From Mesocentrotus franciscanus (lineage: Eukaryota; Echinodermata; Echinoidea; Camarodonta; Strongylocentrotidae), in the NCBI GenBank assembly GCA_037976565.1, contig CP137683.1, forward strand, positions 6,116,321-6,180,320: a stretch of DNA of 64,000 nucleotides, in the 5' to 3' direction. Below the pieces are notes generated by a model, which was given only the letters and a program-made list of their open reading frames with translations, did not search any database and was not told the DNA's origin. The position numbers were made by a program, and so were the translations under genes. Numbering within the stretch: the first letter of the stretch is position 1; every line of letters begins with the position of its first letter. This document shows, piece by piece, positions 33,801 to 45,482 of the stretch.

Positions 33801-36800
33801 TACAGACACACCTTTATTAACTCACTTTTTCCTCGAAAAAATTAACAGTCCAGAGGATAATGAGAAATCTCTATGTGAAATTCACATAGCCACCAAAGAA
33901 CTCGCCGGTATGAACGGGTCGGAGTAAAACAAACTTCAGTTGTCGAAAGTCTTGTGAGAGGGTCATAAAGTCAATGCACGATCAATAAGAAACAACGGTT
34001 CTATTGCTGAAAAGAGGTAATTCATATACAAAAGACACTATAGACCTATAGGCCTACACAAATCAATAGGCCTACCCTTTACAAAATAGACAACAATACG
34101 GTTACGCGCGTTGCTATGCGAGGTTCGTAGTATGGTTAAATACAAACGAACAATAGATATTGGTCCAACCTACAACGGCGTTGTAACCATTCCTCAGAAA
34201 GTCAAACACAAAGTATAGAAAGAAAGTCAAAGAATCAAAATTCCATAGACACACTTGTTACAAGTCCTACAAGAAAATACCTATCCAATATCCAAAACGT
34301 CAAAACTTCCCATAAAAACACACGAGTAAAATTCATGAAGTCAAAATCCCATAGATACGCGTGTTATAACTCACTTTTTTCTCAAAAAATTTACAAGTCC
34401 AGAAGATAATGAAAAATCCCTATGTAAAATTCATGAAGTCAAAATCCCATAGACATATGTATTATAATTCAGGTTTTATCGAAAAAATTTACAAGTCCAA
34501 AATGAAAAATCCCTATCTAAATTCAAAAAGTCAAAACCCCATAGACAACCGTGTTATAAGTCACTTTCGAAAAATTTACAAGTCAAAATGACAAATCCCT
34601 ATCTAAATTCAAAAGTCAAAACCCCATAGACACGCGTGTTATAAGTCCGTTTTTTGTCAAAAATAGACTATGTCAAAGTTAATGTACACGAGTCAATTAG
34701 AAATAGTATAAGTACGAAAATTTTTGTGTACAAAACCTATGGCCGTCCCCATACTCACTGTCATAACTACTAGTATATGTGGGTTCATAGCGCTCATGTC
34801 TGGCACAATGCTATTCTATGGCGCTCCATTATTATTACCGATTTTAAACACGGCTGCCATTACAGCGCTATCGCTTTGTAAGGAATTAATTCCTGCCAGG
34901 TAACCATTTCCCCTCACCTGGGTGGAGTGTGGCAAATGTGGATTAATTTCTTGGTAAAGGACATTAGTGTTGAGGAGGGAGGAGCGGAGAGTGTAGCATG
35001 CAGTCCTGAGGATATTATTTTGTAAAATACCAATATTCGGGTAAAACATGTTGCACCTCGTTGCCCGAATACCCATATTCAGGCAGTGATGTTTCCAGAA
35101 ATGTAATGTATTTTTGATATCTTATCTAGTTTATTTTGATTAGGACAAAAAATACGGTCCATATTAAAGTAGGTGTTACTACGATCATTGTTTTGCTCAA
35201 ATTAGAACATTCGAGCAGGATGCATGAATCCTCTCGGAAGGAAAACTTTGTACAATACTGGCCAAATATTTTTTTGCTGTTTGAAAGTCTCCCAGCAGGT
35301 TATTCAAAGGGTAAAAGCAGAATATAGTGGACTCTTTGTAAACAAATGGAATTTATTCGAAAACGTCTTATTGAATAAACATTCAAATATATTGTTCTTT
35401 GGAAAATAAAGTGTATAATGTATGACATACACCAAATAAAAAGGAAAGGAAATAGTCATTTCAGTTCACATCCTCTCATTATATGTATAAGTTAATAGTT
35501 ATAAAATTCCATTTTTAAAATAAATAATGAAATGATAGACCATATTCTGGTAACTTAATTCAATATTTACGATTTCAGACGGGGACAACGACTTCAAGAA
35601 GTCCATTTGGTAAATACGTTTTCAGTACATTCGAAATCTATATATTCTCTACAGTTTTGATCACCCATAGTATTTATGTAATTATTGGAATTCTGTTATG
35701 ATCTCAGTTGATAAATAGCATAAAACACATAATTCAAGCCTGCTTTTCTTACCTTTCCTAGTTTAATGGAATAAAAAGGAAACAAGATGTTAGAAGTAAT
35801 TCAAATGAGAGATCTTGAACGAATACTTCTCTAATAACTTGGCAAAATGATTTAGAATTTTTGTAAAACAAGATGACACAAGATCCCAAGTATATTACAT
35901 TCCTGGAAACAAGGAGGAGAAATTTGTCCCCAAAACAACTATTATGAATTCCATACATTTTCCCGTAAAGGTTTCTTTCCGGAATTTTTTGAATTGCTCT
36001 ATTAACACAAAATTGTATGTATTGTACGAAAATCTGAAATACATTAAATATAAATAGTGACTCGGAAATTATTTTGTGTGGTTTTTAAAGTCTAAAGTCT
36101 TGTGTCATGGCTAAATGGTTATCAAATATATACCGACTCATGATCTTCGTATCGAGTGTGTCTTAATTTCTTTTCACCCGAAGTTCCTTGTTCAGTTAGG
36201 TGTTTGGGTTTGGGATTTCCCATTTTTTTTGTATAACTTGTACCTTGTAACTTATATCAACTGGCTTTTCATGGTCTGTGTTTGTGCAAGCAAGTAGCCA
36301 TGTGTCTATTATCTATTGGGGTGCCCCTTTTTTAATTCTAAATAATGATTTTATCTGATTTATAACTAAAATTATCAAAGTATTAAATCTCATTACCTTA
36401 GGAGGATCTACACCTAGTACTGCAGAAAGTACCGCAGAATCCACAATAAATAAGCCTTTCCTTTCATTTAAATAGGAATAGAAGTAATAGTAGTAGTAAT
36501 AGTAGGAGTAGTCGTAGCAACAGTAGGATGTAGGAGTATTAGTAGGGGTATAAGTAGAAGTAGTAGTAGGAATAGTAGTAGTAATAATAGTAGTAAAAGT
36601 AGTAGTAGAAGTAATAGTACCAGAAGTAGTAGTAGGAGAAGTAGTGGTAGTAGTAGTGGAAGTAGTCGAAATATTATTTTAAAAAGTAGTAGTCGTAGTG
36701 GTGGTATTATTATTATCATTAGAAGTAGTAGTGGTATTATTATTGTCATCATTAGTAGTAGTAGTGGTGGTATTGGTAGTAGTAGTAGAAATAGTGGTAG

Positions 36801-39800
36801 TAGTGATATTATTATTATCATTATGGTAGTAGAAGTGGTAGTGCTAGTACTAGCAGTAATAACGATAATAATTCAATTTATAATAACAATAAAAACAGTA
36901 CTAGTAATAATAATAATATTAATAATAATGGTAATGATACAAATCATTATAATCACAATGATAATGAGAAAGTAGTATCAAGATAAAAACAAAAACAAAT
37001 TAATCATGCTCATTGACCCTTTTCATTAATTACAGCTATGTCATAAATATTTGCACCTATCTGATAACCTATACTATGAATTTATCTTCTATTTATAGGG
37101 GGATTTTTCGATACCGAAGAAACGCCTACAGAAACCCCAGAAGGTGAATATGTTTTCCTTACATTCGAAATCTATATATCCTCTATAGTTTTCTACACCA
37201 AGAGAGTATTTATCTAATTATTTGAATTTTTTCATGATCTCAGTTGATAAATAACATAAAACACCCAAAAAAGCCTGTTTCTCTTACCTTTTGTAGTTTA
37301 ATGGAATAAAAAGGAAAAAGTTGTAAGAAGTAATTCAAATTGATGGTTTTGATCTAAAATTGTTTTGGTTTCTTAATGTCTTGTTCACGCAATGCATTTC
37401 AAGAAAGCAATATGAGAGATCTTAAACGAATACTACTCTCAAAACTTGGCAAACTGATTTAGCAATTTTTTGCAAAACAAGATGACACAAGATCCCAAAT
37501 ATATTACAATTTTAGTAACAGTGAGGAGAAATTTGTCCGAAAAACAACTATTATGCATATTAACAGGCTGGCCATCGTTTCCCCCTAAAGGCTAGTGGTA
37601 GGAATAGCGATAGTAAAAGTAGTAGTAAAAGTAATAGTAGTAGGAGTAGTAGTAACGGTACCAGAAGTAGTAGTAGTAGTAGGAGGAGTAGTACTGGTGG
37701 TGGTAGTAGAAGTAGTAGTAGAAGTAGTCGAAATATTAGTAACAAAAGTAGTAGTCGTAGTGGTATCATTATTATCATTGGTAGTAGAAGTGGTAGTAGT
37801 GGTATTATTATTATCATTAGTAGTAGTAGTGTTGATAGTAATGGTATTATTATTATCGTTAGTAGAAGACGTAGTAGTAGTTGTGGTAGTAGCAGTAGTA
37901 TTGGTGGTGGTAGTACTAATATTAGTGGTAGTAGTGATATTATTATCATTATGGTTGTAGAAGTAATGGTACTAGTACTAGCGGTAATAACAATAAGAAT
38001 GGGTTAATTAATAATAACAATAACAACAACAATAATAATAATATTAATGATAACGATAATGATAATGATAAAAATAATTATAATGATAATGATAAAGTAG
38101 TTTCAAGATACAAACAAAATAAATTAATTACGCTCATTGACCCTTGTCATTTATACCAGCTATGTCATATAATATTTGCACCAATCTAATAACCTCTACA
38201 ATATTTATTTATCTTCTATTTACAGCGGTATTTTTCACTACTGAAGAAACGCCTACAGAAACTCCAGAAGGTGAATATGTTTTCCTTACATTCGAAATCT
38301 ATATATTCCCTACAGTTTTATTATTTTTGTTATTATTATTTATTATTTTAGTTTTATTTCAACAGGGTAGTCTTTTTCAAGTCCATTTCTGGACCTGCAT
38401 TCACATTAAAAGAACATGTACCATCAAAACATGAATTCAAAACATTCATACAAAGGTAAAAATATACATGGCATATACAATAAATTCAACACACATTAAC
38501 AATTATAAGAAGAAAAAAACAATCAAATTGAGAAGAAAAAAAATGAAATGTGATTCATAAAGGTCAAATTAACGTGAAAAGATGTTTACAAGAGAAACTG
38601 AAAAGTTTGAACATACTTTTTAAAACTAATTGGAGTTAGATATGGTGGTGATAGGTCGTTGATGATTTTAAAATGTAAGATGCATTCATGATATTTTATT
38701 CTTTCCTCTACTGACTGCCTTTTCAATTTACTCATTAAAATATTTTGGAGTGTAAAATAGTCGGCACGCAGTACTAATCGTGCATATCAATTTTGTAATT
38801 TTTTCAACTCTGTTAGATTTAGTTTTGAAGTATTTCCCCATACTGAATTACAGTAGTTTAAATGCGGTAGGATAAGAGAATAGTATAATGTAATCAACTT
38901 CTTGCGGGTAGTATAATGGCGTATCCGTCTAATGCAGGCAATCGTACTCGATACTTTCTTAACAACTTCTCTTACATGTAGCGACCATGTTAGAAATTTG
39001 TATAGTGTTACACCTAGATATTTCATACTTTCGACTGAGTCGAGTACATTTTTATCACTATGTTGAGTTGGTGTTGGGGGGTTAAATTTGCTTATGGAAC
39101 GCTCTTACCGGAACCACGTAGGAAACAACTTTATCGACAATCGATCACTCAATCAATCACAGGGATCAATCAATCCAAAACACTTTCTCAATCAATTTGA
39201 ATTGCGAAATCAGACGAGAAAAAAATTGGTTTATTTAAATGGTATAACCCCTTGTATATTTAGATAGGTAACAAATGTACATTCAATAATGACAACCTTA
39301 AGTGGTGGTCTACTTGTCTTGCGGCAGACTGCTCCGAAGTACAAGGAGTATGGTCCTGGTTTCGAACCTAAAAAATGACTAACAAAGTATAGCCCCTTTA
39401 ATGAGGCGATGTGCATCGATGCCAAATATAAGTATATAGGCCTTTTTATGAGGCGGTGTGTACCAGTACAACAATTAGGCCTTTTTATGAGGCAGCATAT
39501 ACAAATGCAGTAATAATATCAGTCACAACATTTTGCCTTCATGTAATTATTTATAAGTAAAGTAATAAGTACGTAAGTCGGCAATATGACTTTTGGTATT
39601 AATACTTAAGATTAAAGGGGATTAATTACGGGCAGATCTACCTCAGAAGTTCGGAGAGGGAATCGGAGTTCGTCTTCGACGGTGGCGGAGATCGCGTGAT
39701 GTCTGTGATGTTGGTTGTTCGAGTCTATGGAGTCTTGGACGTGTAGACTTATATCCTAGTTCGTTGACGGCGATGTCGATTGAATTGCTGGGGACGTCGG

Positions 39801-42800
39801 ATGATAAAGACGAACGTGACGATGAAGTACTTCGACGATGGTGTCGTGAAGACCGAACTAGGATGTCGTGAAGGTCACACGAGGGTAGCCTGAAGATCGA
39901 GGAACTCTGCCAATGTTCGTGGATGGCCACGTGGCGTGGTGCAGTGCAGCGATGAACCGCGACCGCGAAGTCGGGGTTCCGTGAAGACAGTTCACGCGTC
40001 AGCAGGAAAACAACACCAAAAATGTTCGAAATTAGATTGTCGCCAAAATATACGAATGAAATGCCGATAAAATACTCTTTCGATGAATTAAAGATGTCAG
40101 TAGACCCAGTCTAAATATAAATGTCGAAAAGGGCAAAAGTGATAACACTCAATCCCCTATGTAACAAGAGAGCAAAAATACGTGTTGATCGGCTGAACGT
40201 AAAACGGCGACTGGTGCTATGCGTGGCAAATCTGAGGCAACGCCCAACAGGGCTTTCGCTGATTGGTTAGACTTGTTTACCGCTATTGTCATGATTGCCG
40301 TTTTAGTACAATTACATGATTAATGCATATATAATGAATTAAGACATGTTTTAAAGGAAAGTAATCACGAAAGTGAATTTCCTCTATCTTATGGCATGGT
40401 TACATAATTATTATACAAGTTTTGAAATTCATAATACAAACGGTTTTGTCCACTACAACTGTAATGAATACAAATATTATTATTTAAAATGTTTCTTTTG
40501 GAACCAAAAAGTATTGTTTTGGTTTTATTTGCATTAAAAAACAGTCCATTATATTGTAACCATTTCACGATACTGGAAAAATCTTTTTGGAGATTGCATT
40601 TACAAACTTTATAATCCTTTCCATGATGAAAAACTGCCATGTCATCTGCATATAAGGAAATCTTTGTCTTAGAATGGAGTTGCAGATTACAAATATCATT
40701 CACATAGAGGCAAACAATTAATGGCCCTAGTATTGAACCATGTGGAACTCCTGATTTCACAGTTAGAAAATTACTCTTCGTCCCTTGCAAGAATACACAT
40801 TGTTGCCTATTGGATAGACATGACTCGAACCACTTAAGTTCAACTCCCCCAATACCATACAATATTATTTTCTGAAGAATCAGGTGATGTGGTATAACGT
40901 CGAACGCCTTTTTCAGGTCAAGGAAAATGGCTCCAGTGACCAGACCTTTGTCCATATTATCAAGTATACCTTCGACTATTTCAGTCAAGCATGTTAGAGT
41001 TGAATGCCTGGGCCTAAACCCTGATTGACGTTCACTTAACAAAGAATGTTTGTTTAAGTAAGTATATACCTGGTTGTGTACAGCCTTCTCAAATATCTTC
41101 GAAATTGTGGGGAGAACAGAAATAGGTCGGTAGTTAGTTAATTCCATTTTGTTTCCACCTATATGAATAGGGGTTATTTTAGCAACCTTGAATTCATGAG
41201 GAACGTACCCTTTTGACAATGAACAATTGAACAATACTTTTAAGACTCTAGCAATATGTGGGGCAGCTATTTTAAGTAGCTTTAGAGGAAGATCATCAAT
41301 ACCAACTGCTTTTGAAACATCAAGCTTGGGTAGTTCTTTTAATACAAAACATTCTTCGATATCTGTAAATTTGAATTTATGTTCTGTTTGCGGTAATATT
41401 TGTAATGCATGTATATTGAGATGAGAACCATTCGCTCCTGTTAATTGGCTTTGAATATTATTAAAACCTCAATAAACAATTCTGCTACCTTTCCTTTATC
41501 TACTACAATTTGGTCATTTATAAGAATTTTATATTCAGAATTAGCATTTTTCTTTGGGAGTAAATTTTTGACTACTCTCCAGGATTTGTTCATATCATTA
41601 CCATTTTCAATGCAAAGATTCTTATAATTTGGTTTCTTTAACTTCTTGTTCAGTGCATTTGCCCTATTTCTGAATTCTTTAAACTTTTCCCAGTAGTCTG
41701 TCGTTCTGTGTTTATCAAATTTGCGTTTAAAATAATTCCTATCTCTTGCGATACATAAATATTCGTTGGTTATCCAAGGTGATCCCCTAGAACGTTTTCT
41801 TACATACGGTACATGAAGATCACAAATGTCTTTGAATTTACATTTGAAAATATTCCACATATTCTCAACATTTTGATCGTTTAAGTACAAATTATCCCAG
41901 TTTATATCTTTAACATAATTTTTAAAAGAATTTTCATTAAAGCATCTGAATGAACGGTAGGTACTCACAGAACATATAGGTGGTGGTTTTTCTTTCAATA
42001 CAAGGTAAATCAATAAATGATCACTTAGACCGATAGACTGTGTGCCACTCTCCAGTGATTTCAAATTATTTGACACAAGAATTAGATCAATAAAGGTTGT
42101 ACTATTAACGGTTATACGTGTAGGGGTCCTTATCAGCTGAGAAAAATGCATATTGTCACACAAATCATTTATCTGCTTTGAAAGATTATTCTGAGATAGC
42201 ATATTGCAATTGAAATCACCTAATATCACAATATCATTTGATAACGTACATATATTTTCTAATTTAATTTCTAGGTTATTGAAAAATGCACTACCACTGT
42301 TAGGTGGACGATATACAATTCCGAGATTCCAAAATTCCAACTCCTCCTACATTTTCATCTCTATCAAGTCTTTCAAAATGATACCCATCAATTTGTAACA
42401 ATGAATTAAAAATGTTTTCACCTAGCCATGTTTCTGACAAGGTCAGAATTTCGTACGGATTTCGTTTCAAATATAATTGCAAATCATCCACCTTATTTCT
42501 AAGACTTCGAATATTTAAATGTGCAATTTTCAATCCTTTACCCTTTGGAAAGTCATTTATAGAGGTACAGGTATTCGTACTTAAGTCAATGTCTATATCA
42601 ACAGAATTTGTATGGTTCAAGTTCACATCTCTATCTTTTACTATATCCTTAACATTCCAAAGCGGCATTTCTTGCAAAATACATTTGGGACATTGCCAAT
42701 TGTGAAATTGTTCAGTTTTATCATCATTTTGTTGGGAAGATACATCTCCACATGAAATATGTATCCATTGATTACATTTTGTACGAAGTAGCGTTTGTTA

Positions 42801-45179
42801 TTGCACTTTACGGGTTTCTCACATATATAACAAGGAAAAACAATGACCATGGATAACAGGATGAAATAGGACAAAGAAAAAGGAAAGAAAAAAAATCAGA
42901 AATATGAATACAATTAAATCTAAATAACGTTCATCTTTTGTACACCTAGAGTATTTATCTAATTATTGGAATTCTTTTATGATCTCAGTTGATAAATAAC
43001 ATTAAAACATACACTTCTAGTCTGCTTCTCTTACCTTTCCTATTTAAATGGGTAGCCATTTGTCTCTCATCTAATAGGGTTTCCTTTTTTTTTTAAAATT
43101 CTAAACGATTATATGATTTTATCTGAAATATAACTAAAATTAACAAAGCATTACACCTCATTACCTTAGGAGGAACTACACCCAGTGCTCCAGAAAGTAC
43201 CACAGAATCCACAATAAATAAGCATTTTCTTTCATTTAAAACGGAATAATAGTGGAGTAGTAGTGGGAGTAGCCGTAGCAGCAGTAGGAAGTAGGAGTAG
43301 TCGGATGATTAGTAGTAGGATTATTATTATTAGTAGTAGTAAAAGTAGTAGTAAAAGTATCAGTAGTAGTAATAGTAGTAGTAGTAGTAGTAGTAATAGT
43401 AGTAATAGTACCAGTAGTAGTAGTAGTAGCAGTAGTAGTGGTGGTAGAAGTAGTAGTAGAAGTAGTCAAAATATTAGTTACAAAAGTAGTAGTCGTAGTG
43501 GTATTTTTATTATCATTGGTAGTAGTAGTGGAAGTAGTGGTATTATTATCAATAGTAGTAGTTGTGGTGATAGTAGTGGTATTATTATTATCGTTAGTAG
43601 TAGTATAAAATAGGGGTACTAGTACTATCAGTAATAACGATAATAATGGGTAAATTAATAATAACAATAACAATGATAATGATAATATTAATAATAATGA
43701 TAATGATACAAATAATAATAATGATAATGATAATGATACAAATAATAATATTGATAATGATAATGATAAAGTAGTATCAAGATAAAAACAAAACAAATTA
43801 ATCATGCTCATTGACCCTTTTCATTAATTACAGCTATGTCATAAAATATTTGCATCAATCTGATAACCTATACTATCAATTTATCTTCTATTGATAGCTG
43901 GATTTTACGATACCGAAGAAACGCATACAGAAACCCCAGAAGGTGAATATGTTTTCCTTACATTCGAAATCAATATATCCTCTATAGTTTTCTACACCAA
44001 GAGAGTATTTATCTAATTATTGGAATTTTTGTATGATATCAGTTGATAAATAACATAAAACACACAATTCTAGCCTGCGTCTCTTACCTTCCATTGTTTA
44101 ATGGAATAAAAAGGAAATAAGATGTAAGAAGTATTTCAAATTTATGCTTTTGATCTAAAATTGTTTTGGTTTCTTGATGCCTTGTTCACGCAATGCATGT
44201 CTAGAAAGTAATATGAGAGATGTTAAACGAATACTTCTCGAATAACTAAGCAAACTGATTTAGTATTTTTTTAAAACAAGATAACACAAGATCCCAAATA
44301 TATTACATTTATGGAAACAAGGAGGAGAAATGTGTCAAAAAAGAACTATTATGCATATTAACATGCATGCCATACATTCCCCCTAAAGGCTTCCTTCCCG
44401 AATTTGTTGAATTGCTCTACCAACACAAAAATGTATGTATTATACGAGAATCTGAAATACATTATATGTCAATAGTGAATCGGAAACTCTTTTGTGTATT
44501 TTACAAAGTCTAAAGTACACATCTCGTGTCAAGGCTGAATTGTTATCAAATACATACCGACTCATGAACTTCGTATCGAGTGTGTCTGATCCTTTTTTTT
44601 ACCCGAAGTTCATTTTTCAGTTGGTTGTTTGTGTTTGGGATTTCCTGTTTTTTGTATAACTTGTGAATTGTAACTTATATCAACTGGCTTTTCATGGTCT
44701 GATTTTTATCAAGCAAGTAGCCATTTGTCTCTAAACTAATAGGGGTTTCCATTTTTTTATTCTTAATATTGATATTATTCTGATTTATGACTAAAATAAC
44801 CAAAGTATTACACCTCATTACCTTTAATAGGAGGATCTACACTTAGTACTCCAGAAAGTACCGCAGAATCCACAATAGCTGGCCTTTTCTTTCATTTAAA
44901 TAGAAATATTAGTAGGAGAAGCAGTAGAAGTAGCCCTAGCAGCAGTAAAAAGTAGGAGTAGTTAGATATTTGATAGTAGGAGTAGTACGAGTAGTACGTG
45001 TAGTAGTAGTAGTAGTAGTAGTAGTAGGAATAGTAGTAGTAGTAGTAGTAGCAGTAGTAGTAGTAGTAAAAGTAGTAGTAACAGTAGGAGTAGTAGTAGT
45101 AGTAGTAGTAGTAATAATAGTACCAAAGGTCGTAGTAGGAATAATAGTGGAAGTAGTAGTAGAAGTAGTCGAAATAGTA

Positions 45180-45211
<32 letters not shown>

Positions 45212-45441
45212 ATAGTAGTTGTAGTTGTATATAGTAGTAGTAGTAGTAGTAGTAGTGGTAGTAGTGGTAGCAGTATTTGCATAGGTAGAAGTAGTGGTAG
45301 TAGTGGTATTATTATTATTAGTAGTAGTATTAGTCGTAGTAGAAGTAGTCGAAATAGTAGTGGTAGTAGTAGTAGTAGCAGTAGTAGTAATAGATAGTAG
45401 TTATCGTAGTAGAAATAGTCGAAATAGTAGTAGTAGTAGTA

Positions 45442-45482
<41 letters not shown>

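Larger units (their letters stand above)
31028..34771. mobile_element. Polinton-like non-autonomous element, 3,744 bp, in intron 1 of the receptor gene
   Basis: Terminal inverted repeats of about 187 bp (31028-31213 and 34585-34771) begin AGTAGTTATGACAGTGAGTA and are almost identical. Exactly flanking them is a perfect 6-bp duplication, AGTATA, at 31022-31027 and 34772-34777. Six-base duplications and long inverted repeats starting with AG are the Polinton/Maverick signature. None of the core genes (polymerase B, integrase, packaging ATPase, protease, capsid) is present and the element is far shorter than the usual 15-20 kb. I therefore call it non-autonomous or a related unclassified type. 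It carries two + strand ORFs (C2H2 finger, acidic protein), a small acidic ORF and a convergent minus-strand region, plus internal duplications near its right end. It starts 81 bp after the exon-1 donor of the host gene. Confidence 0.75.
38320..42939 (-). mobile_element. CR1-like LINE inserted in the array, minus strand, interrupted by a nested insertion
   Basis: The 3' end is at the left: an A/T-rich tail whose complement is AATAAATAATAATAA-like. The 5' end is near 42939, where the duplicated-unit sequence resumes (TACACCTAGAGTATTTATC). Comparison with the sister units shows the exact interruption between CTACAGTTTT and TACACC. Coding order on the minus strand is a Cys-containing N-terminal region, an endonuclease, a reverse transcriptase and a C-terminal thumb. 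Without the 1,390-bp nested insertion it is about 3.2 kb, short for a full CR1. It carries frame breaks and is not expected to be active. Confidence 0.85.

Noticed and set aside
36468..36821. Long Leu-rich frame on the minus strand (and Val/Ser frames at 37560-37960, 43236-43811, 44962-45725)
   Set aside because: These are (GTA)n/(AGT)n microsatellites read as codons; every frame of both strands is open and composition is one or two residues.
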